This document shows, piece after piece, positions 23,260-27,039 of a stretch of DNA of 27,039 nucleotides. The position numbers and the translations under genes were made by a program. Each line of letters begins with the position of its first letter. Within the stretch, counting starts at the first letter, position 1. The notes under the pieces were generated by a model that worked only from the letters and a program-made list of their open reading frames with translations, had not been told where the DNA came from and ran no database searches. The stretch comes from an uncultured Oscillospiraceae bacterium. Lineage in GTDB: Bacteria; Bacillota; Clostridia; Oscillospirales; Oscillospiraceae. The stretch is taken from positions 1 through 27,039 of the forward strand of contig CAKUAM010000022.1 of assembly GCA_934636305.1 (NCBI GenBank), given 5' to 3'.

Positions 23260-23376
23260 TCAGCAGCCAGCCGCCGGACGCTCGTTTGCACCAGAATACA
23301 GGCCCGCAAACTCGTTGCGAGCCTTCATAAAGTAGAAGCCCATCTTCATCGAATATGCAAAGCTCATGTGACGCAT
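23260..23376 (-). CDS. 38-residue aromatic-rich small ORF (leader-peptide candidate)
   Basis: It is too short for usual gene calling. It has a Shine-Dalgarno AAAGGAG with spacing of 6 to the ATG at 23376 and a strong promoter 50 bp upstream. The peptide begins MRHMSFAYSMKMGFYFMKAR and ends ERPAAGC. It contains five Met, four Phe and three Tyr, with a Phe-Tyr-Phe run at 14-16, and no Trp. It could be a leader peptide whose translation controls the hairpin at 23204, or a small protein in its own right. No antiterminator pairing is obvious by eye. I do not recognise it. An overlapping longer frame (23219-23530) starts upstream of the promoter-defined transcript and is less likely. Confidence 0.55.
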   Translation of the reverse strand: MRHMSFAYSMKMGFYFMKARNEFAGLYSGANERPAAGC

Positions 23377-23425
23377 GATAAGCTCCTTTCCGCTGCAGCC
23401 AGCTGATTTCTTTCTGATGTTCACT

Positions 23426-23454
23426 ACTATAAAGCTTTAAATGCGCAAAGTCAA
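23426..23454 (-). promoter_or_regulatory. Promoter of the short ORF and ABC operon
   Basis: On the minus strand TTGACT (23454-23449) is followed after exactly 17 bp by TATAGT (23431-23426). The start site is expected near 23419, giving a leader of about 43 bases before the short ORF. It is the only strong promoter I see between the LysR gene and the lipoprotein gene. Confidence 0.75.
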
Positions 23455-23514
23455 GTGTGAATTTGACAGTTTCTATGAGGTTCCATCTTTCCATTTTGTG
23501 CAAAAGCGGCAAAT

Positions 23515-23540
23515 CCCCGGCAGCACGCATGCTGCCGGGG
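23515..23540 (-). terminator. Hairpin at the end of the second lysR gene
   Basis: CCCCGGCAGCA (23515-23525) and its complement (23530-23540) form an 11-bp stem with a 4-base loop, 20 bp past the LysR stop. On the transcribed strand the following run is only ATTT, so termination strength is uncertain. Confidence 0.65.
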
Positions 23541-23560
23541 AAAAATCATGGAATTTTCGC

Positions 23561-24493
23561 TCAGACGTTGGAAAAATGATACGAATGGCCAAGATCATAC
23601 GTCATCTTATCGCTCTCAGAAATAAAGTCCATAAAGCGGTTTGCTGCCGAGGTCGGCGCAACATCGCGCAGCGTGCACATGCAGACCGAGCGAGGCGGGA
23701 TCTCAAAATCTGTCTTGATCGGTAAAATCACGCCGCGGCCAAGACCGGACTGGGAAAATTCCTCCGTCACGCACGCCACTCCGAGGCCGATCCGCGCCAG
23801 CGCAACGAGCAGATTGTGGGAGCCAAGCTCAATTTCCGGCTTAATGGTGACGCCGTTCTGCTGGAAATACTGCTCGACATACACGCGGGAGCTTGCCTTG
23901 CGTTCCAGCAGAATCAGCGGGAACGATGCAATCTCGTCAAGGGAATGCACATGATCGAAGTCGCAGTCATAGTTCGGCGCCGCGACGAAAATCTGATGCG
24001 TGTCAAAGCAGTGCCGCACACTGTAGGAATCCTTTTCCTTCGGCTCACTGGCAAACGCAATATCCACCTGCCCGGCGTGCAGATAATCGAGCACCATCTG
24101 GCTCGTGCCATTGAGAATGCGGATCTGGATCGCCGGATAATTCTGGTGGAACGCCTCCAGCCGGGACACCAGATACGTTTTGGTTACGGTGTCGCTCGCC
24201 CCGATAATCAACTCGCCCGTCAGCAGCTGCCGCGACTGAGCCAGCTTTTCCTCGCCGCACTGGATCAGCCCCAGGCCGTGCGAAACATAATCGAGCAGCA
24301 TTTTTCCCTCGCTTGTCAGCACCACGCCGCGCGTGCTTCTGGAAAACAGGCGCACCTGCAGCTGCTCCTCCAGCTGCTTAATCGACTGGCTCACGGCAGA
24401 TTGCGAAATATACAGATTCTGCGCCGCAGCGGAGATATTGCCCATCCGGGCGACCTCCTGAAAGACACGGTAAAGCTCCAGCTTGACAGCCAT
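23561..24493 (-). CDS. LysR-family regulator upstream of the ABC importer
   Basis: A 310-residue LysR regulator. The helix-turn-helix occupies residues 1-60 (LYRVFQEVARMGNISAAAQN, then YISQSAVSQSIKQLEEQL). The effector domain starts near 90 with LTGELIIGASDTVTKTYLV, and IRILNGTSQMVLDYLHAGQV and IGLGVACVTEEF are typical of CysB/CysL-like members. GGAGGC lies before the ATG at 24493. It is transcribed with the ABC operon but ends at its own hairpin, and it is divergent from the xpt-guaA unit. Which neighbour it controls is unknown; the ABC importer is more likely than the riboswitch-controlled purine genes. Confidence 0.9.
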   Translation of the reverse strand: MAVKLELYRVFQEVARMGNISAAAQNLYISQSAVSQSIKQLEEQLQVRLFSRSTRGVVLTSEGKMLLDYVSHGLGLIQCGEEKLAQSRQLLTGELIIGASDTVTKTYLVSRLEAFHQNYPAIQIRILNGTSQMVLDYLHAGQVDIAFASEPKEKDSYSVRHCFDTHQIFVAAPNYDCDFDHVHSLDEIASFPLILLERKASSRVYVEQYFQQNGVTIKPEIELGSHNLLVALARIGLGVACVTEEFSQSGLGRGVILPIKTDFEIPPRSVCMCTLRDVAPTSAANRFMDFISESDKMTYDLGHSYHFSNV

Positions 24494-24553
24494 AATTGCC
24501 TCCTGTCATTACTTACATTAATGGTTCTAATCATGGCGATTAAAAACATCTAT

Positions 24554-24582
24554 TTTACTTATCGACATAAGCTGATTATAAT
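24554..24582 (+). promoter_or_regulatory. Promoter of the xpt-guaA transcript
   Basis: TTTACT (24554-24559), a 17-bp spacer, then a perfect TATAAT (24577-24582). Transcription would start near 24589, 35 bp before the riboswitch aptamer. Confidence 0.7.
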
Positions 24583-24623
24583 GGTTGTAATCTGAAAAGT
24601 CCAGCATGAAGTTCATACTGTTG

Positions 24624-24687
24624 CCAATATAGTTCCGGATACATGGCCCGGATGTCTCTACCGCAGCGCCACAGCTGCGACTATTGG
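24624..24687 (+). ncRNA. Guanine-class purine riboswitch aptamer
   Basis: P1 pairs CCAATA (24624-24629) with TATTGG (24682-24687). P2 pairs TCCGG (24634-24638) with CCGGA (24648-24652); its loop ends ATGG. The J2/3 strand GTCTCTACC (24654-24662) matches the family GTTTCTACC with one change. P3 pairs CGCAGC (24662-24667) with GCTGCG (24674-24679); its loop GCCACA offers CC to pair with GG of loop 2. J3/1 is ACTA, with the cytosine that selects guanine rather than adenine. Both loops are shorter or altered relative to the common CCGTAAA form, so covariance models may score it low. It controls xpt, as in Bacillus. Confidence 0.82.
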
Positions 24688-24692
24688 AAGTT

Positions 24693-24731
24693 CGCACACG
24701 CAGAGAGTTTTTCACTGCGCGCGGCTTTTTT
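24693..24731 (+). terminator. Riboswitch-controlled terminator
   Basis: CGCACACGCAG (24693-24703) and CTGCGCGCGG (24715-24724) form an imperfect GC-rich stem followed by seven T (24725-24731). It lies just after the aptamer and before the xpt RBS. Ligand binding is expected to favour this stem and stop transcription, the usual OFF mode for guanine riboswitches. Confidence 0.75.
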
Positions 24732-24784
24732 TCATTGGCAGCAAAGAATTTTGCTGTCTTTTATTATTGTTTTTGGAGGAAGCT

Positions 24785-25363
24785 ATGCAGGAACTGAAAG
24801 ATCGCATCGTCAAGGAGGGCAAGGTTCTGCCCGGAAACATTGTAAAAGTCGACGGATTTCTCAACCATCGCGTCGACTGTGCGTTCATGGGACGCATCGC
24901 AGATGAATTTAAAAAGTTTTTTGATCTCGACAACGTAGATCTTATTCTGACCGCAGAGGCCAGCGGCATTGCTCTTTCCGCAATCTGTGCATTCCGGTAC
25001 GGCAAACCCATGGTATATGCGAAAAAGGCCAAGAGCGACAACATCGAAGGCGGCCTGTATCAGAGTGAGATCTTTTCTTATACCTATAAAAAGAAGGTCA
25101 CGCTGCTCGTCTCCAAGGAGTGGATCCACCCCGGCGACCGTGTGCTTGTGATTGATGATTTTCTTGCCCGTGGCGAGGCGCTGCGCGGTCTGTGCGAAAT
25201 TGTGCAGGCAGCGGGAGCCGAGCTGGTCGGCATTGGCTGCGCCGTGGAAAAGGGCTTCCAGGGCGGCGGCGACAAACTGCGCGCAGCCGGCGTCAATCTG
25301 CATTCGCTTGCGATTATTGAGAGCGCAGAGCCGGGCAACATTGTATTCCGGGAGGGCACGTAA
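24785..25363 (+). CDS. xpt: Xanthine phosphoribosyltransferase
   Basis: A 192-residue enzyme that converts xanthine and PRPP to XMP in purine salvage. The opening [20 protein letters not shown] matches Bacillus Xpt closely. Further matches are [17 protein letters not shown] and the PRPP-binding loop [15 protein letters not shown] (about residues 117-131). The ATG at 24785 is used because GGAGG is 6 bases upstream (24775-24779) and the family starts here; an in-frame ATG at 24767 would place the RBS inside the gene. The stop overlaps the guaA ATG by one base (TAATG). Its product XMP is the substrate of the next enzyme, which explains the pairing. Confidence 0.95.
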   Translation: MQELKDRIVKEGKVLPGNIVKVDGFLNHRVDCAFMGRIADEFKKFFDLDNVDLILTAEASGIALSAICAFRYGKPMVYAKKAKSDNIEGGLYQSEIFSYTYKKKVTLLVSKEWIHPGDRVLVIDDFLARGEALRGLCEIVQAAGAELVGIGCAVEKGFQGGGDKLRAAGVNLHSLAIIESAEPGNIVFREGT

Positions 25364-26898
25364 TGGAAACCGTACTCATTCTGGATTTCGGTGCACAGTA
25401 CAGCCAGCTCATCGCCCGCCGCGTGCGTGAGCAGAACGTCTACTGCGAGGTAAAGCCGTGCACGATCTCTGCCGCAGAGATCAAGAAGCTCTCCCCTATC
25501 GGCATCATTTTGTCCGGCGGCCCGCAGAGCGTGTATGAATCTGTTTCCCTGCGCGTGGAACCCGCGCTTTTTGAATTGGGTATTCCTGTTCTTGGCATCT
25601 GCTATGGATGCCAGCTGATGGCCTATACGCTCGGTGGCACTGTTGCAGCAGCGACGGAAGCGACCGCCAGAGAGTATGGCAAGACGCAGACCGAGTTTGA
25701 CACGGACTGCGCCCTGTTCCACGACCTGCCCGCCTCGTCCGTGACCTGGATGAGTCACGGCGACTATATCTCGCATGTCCCGCAGGGATTTCAGGTAGCA
25801 GCCAAAACCGCCGTCTGCCCGACGGCGGCCATGGCATGCCCTGAGAAAAAGCTTTACGGCGTTCAGTTCCATCCCGAGGTACAGCATACCGTACAGGGCA
25901 GCGAAATTCTGCATCGGTTTCTCTATTCTGTCTGCGGTGCCAGCGGCGATTGGACCATGGCGGACTATCGCCAAACCGCCATCCGCTCCATCCGTGAAAA
26001 GGTCGGCTCTGGCCGCGCGCTGCTTGCGCTGTCCGGCGGTGTCGATTCCTCTGTCGCAGCTGCGCTCATGGCAGAGGCCATCGGCAGCCAGCTCACCTGC
26101 GTCTTTGTCGACCACGGCCTCATGCGCAAAAATGAGGGCGACGAGGTGGAGGCCGCCTTCGGCAAGTGGGATATCAACTTCATCCGTGTCAACGCGGAGG
26201 AGCGTTTTCTCACCAGGCTTGCCGGTGTGACAGATCCGGAAACCAAGCGGAAGATCATCGGCGAGGAGTTTATCCGTGTGTTTGAGGCCGAAGCCAAGAA
26301 AATCGGCGCTGTCGATTATCTTGTACAGGGCACCATCTACCCGGACGTGATTGAATCCGGTCTTGGAAAGTCTGCCGTAATCAAGAGCCATCACAATGTC
26401 GGTGGTCTGCCGGATTATGTCGACTTCAAGGAGATCATTGAGCCGCTGCGCATGCTGTTTAAGGACGAGGTTCGTCAGCTTGGCCGCGAGCTGGAGCTGC
26501 CGGAGTATCTGGTCATGCGCCAGCCCTTCCCCGGCCCCGGTCTTGCCATCCGTGTTATCGGTGATATCACCAAGGAGAAGCTGGACACGCTGCGCGACGC
26601 AGACTTCATTTTCCGCGATGAAATTGCCAAGGCCGGGCTTGACCGCAGCCTCAGCCAGTATTTTGCCGTGCTTACCTCTATGCGCTCTGTCGGCGTTATG
26701 GGCGATGGCAGAACGTATGACTACACGCTTGCGCTGCGCGCCGTCAATACGAGCGATTTCATGACAGCCGATTGGTCCCGTATCCCCTATGACGTGCTCG
26801 ACCGCATCTCGGTCCGTATCGTCAACGAGGTCCGCGGCATCAACCGTATCTGCTACGATATCACCAGCAAACCCCCTGCAACAATCGAGTGGGAGTAA
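25363..26898 (+). CDS. guaA: GMP synthase (glutamine-hydrolysing)
   Basis: A 511-residue enzyme that aminates XMP to GMP with glutamine and ATP. The class I glutaminase domain (about residues 1-190) has [15 protein letters not shown] with the nucleophile cysteine near residue 80 and HPE in QFHPEVQ. The ATP-pyrophosphatase domain has [16 protein letters not shown] near 222. The C-terminal dimerisation part has [15 protein letters not shown] and ends [17 protein letters not shown]. The length is normal. It is co-transcribed with xpt behind the riboswitch, so guanine represses both salvage and synthesis of GMP. No anomaly is visible. Confidence 0.97.
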   Translation: METVLILDFGAQYSQLIARRVREQNVYCEVKPCTISAAEIKKLSPIGIILSGGPQSVYESVSLRVEPALFELGIPVLGICYGCQLMAYTLGGTVAAATEATAREYGKTQTEFDTDCALFHDLPASSVTWMSHGDYISHVPQGFQVAAKTAVCPTAAMACPEKKLYGVQFHPEVQHTVQGSEILHRFLYSVCGASGDWTMADYRQTAIRSIREKVGSGRALLALSGGVDSSVAAALMAEAIGSQLTCVFVDHGLMRKNEGDEVEAAFGKWDINFIRVNAEERFLTRLAGVTDPETKRKIIGEEFIRVFEAEAKKIGAVDYLVQGTIYPDVIESGLGKSAVIKSHHNVGGLPDYVDFKEIIEPLRMLFKDEVRQLGRELELPEYLVMRQPFPGPGLAIRVIGDITKEKLDTLRDADFIFRDEIAKAGLDRSLSQYFAVLTSMRSVGVMGDGRTYDYTLALRAVNTSDFMTADWSRIPYDVLDRISVRIVNEVRGINRICYDITSKPPATIEWE

Positions 26899-26913
26899 TT
26901 CCGAAAACGCCGG

Positions 26914-26939
26914 AAGCCTGCATGAATACAGGTTTTTTT
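26914..26939 (+). terminator. Terminator after guaA
   Basis: AAGCCTG (26914-26920) pairs with CAGGTTT (26929-26935), including one G-T pair, and is followed by a run of seven T in all (26933-26939). It lies 15 bp past the stop codon. From here to the window end (27039) I see nothing else I can name. Confidence 0.85.
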
Positions 26940-27039
26940 GTCCGTCAATATGGCTCGTGATGCTGGATTGATACTATTTTCTCAAATCCGGCACTCCGAG
27001 AGAATGATTCCAAAATGACAAGCAAAACCGTCCTGCTGA

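Noticed and set aside
23219..23530. Minus-strand frame of 103 codons overlapping the 38-codon ORF
   Set aside because: It begins upstream of the mapped-by-motif promoter, has no RBS and runs into the hairpin. The shorter frame has a clear RBS.

Overview
The window looks like chromosomal DNA from a GC-rich, spore-forming, Gram-positive Clostridia member, most likely an Oscillospiraceae- or Butyricicoccaceae-type gut bacterium. The evidence is an uninterrupted sigK with a pro-sequence, a BlaI/M56 pair, a YhbD/bactofilin pair, a CsaB-type pyruvyltransferase, a guanine riboswitch in front of xpt-guaA, and strong Shine-Dalgarno sites. This placement comes from gene content, not from a database match.

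Layout. 1-117: one copy of a dispersed hairpin repeat. 236-1485: a small regulator (YhbD/DUF4004 type) and a bactofilin behind a promoter with two dyad operators. 1513-2932: a membrane-anchored phosphodiester glycosidase. 3099-7016 (minus): GNAT acetyltransferase, glycosyltransferase and a glycosyltransferase-CsaB fusion. 7161-9596 (plus): DUF4330 protein, O-antigen-ligase-like membrane protein and DUF3783 protein; with the minus-strand genes these form a surface-polysaccharide locus. 9722-11625 (minus): BlaI repressor and an M56 sensor protease fused to an M23 peptidoglycan endopeptidase. 11776-12471: sigK. 12635-13576 (minus): LysR regulator, divergent from a five-gene operon (13858-19221) of an SDR, a two-subunit transketolase, a zinc alcohol dehydrogenase and a GPH-family sugar symporter. 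19275-20180: a gene-free stretch packed with hairpins and repeat copies. 20238-23376 (minus): a TrpX-type ABC importer (lipoprotein, permease, ATPase) preceded by a 38-codon aromatic-rich ORF not called by simple length cut-offs. 23561-24493 (minus): a second LysR regulator. 24554-26898: promoter, guanine riboswitch, terminator, xpt and guaA.

How the parts work together. The polysaccharide locus could build, polymerise and pyruvylate a cell-wall polymer, the usual anchor for SLH-domain proteins. The BlaI/M56-M23 pair looks like a wall-stress sensor carrying its own hydrolase. The SDR/transketolase/ADH/GPH operon looks like an import and oxidation-reduction route for a non-phosphorylated sugar or polyol: it has no kinase, isomerase or aldolase, and the transketolase C-subunit lacks two of the canonical phosphate-contact residues. 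This is the best candidate for an undescribed pathway. The short aromatic-rich ORF upstream of the ABC importer, with its own promoter and a hairpin after it, is the best candidate for an undescribed regulatory element.
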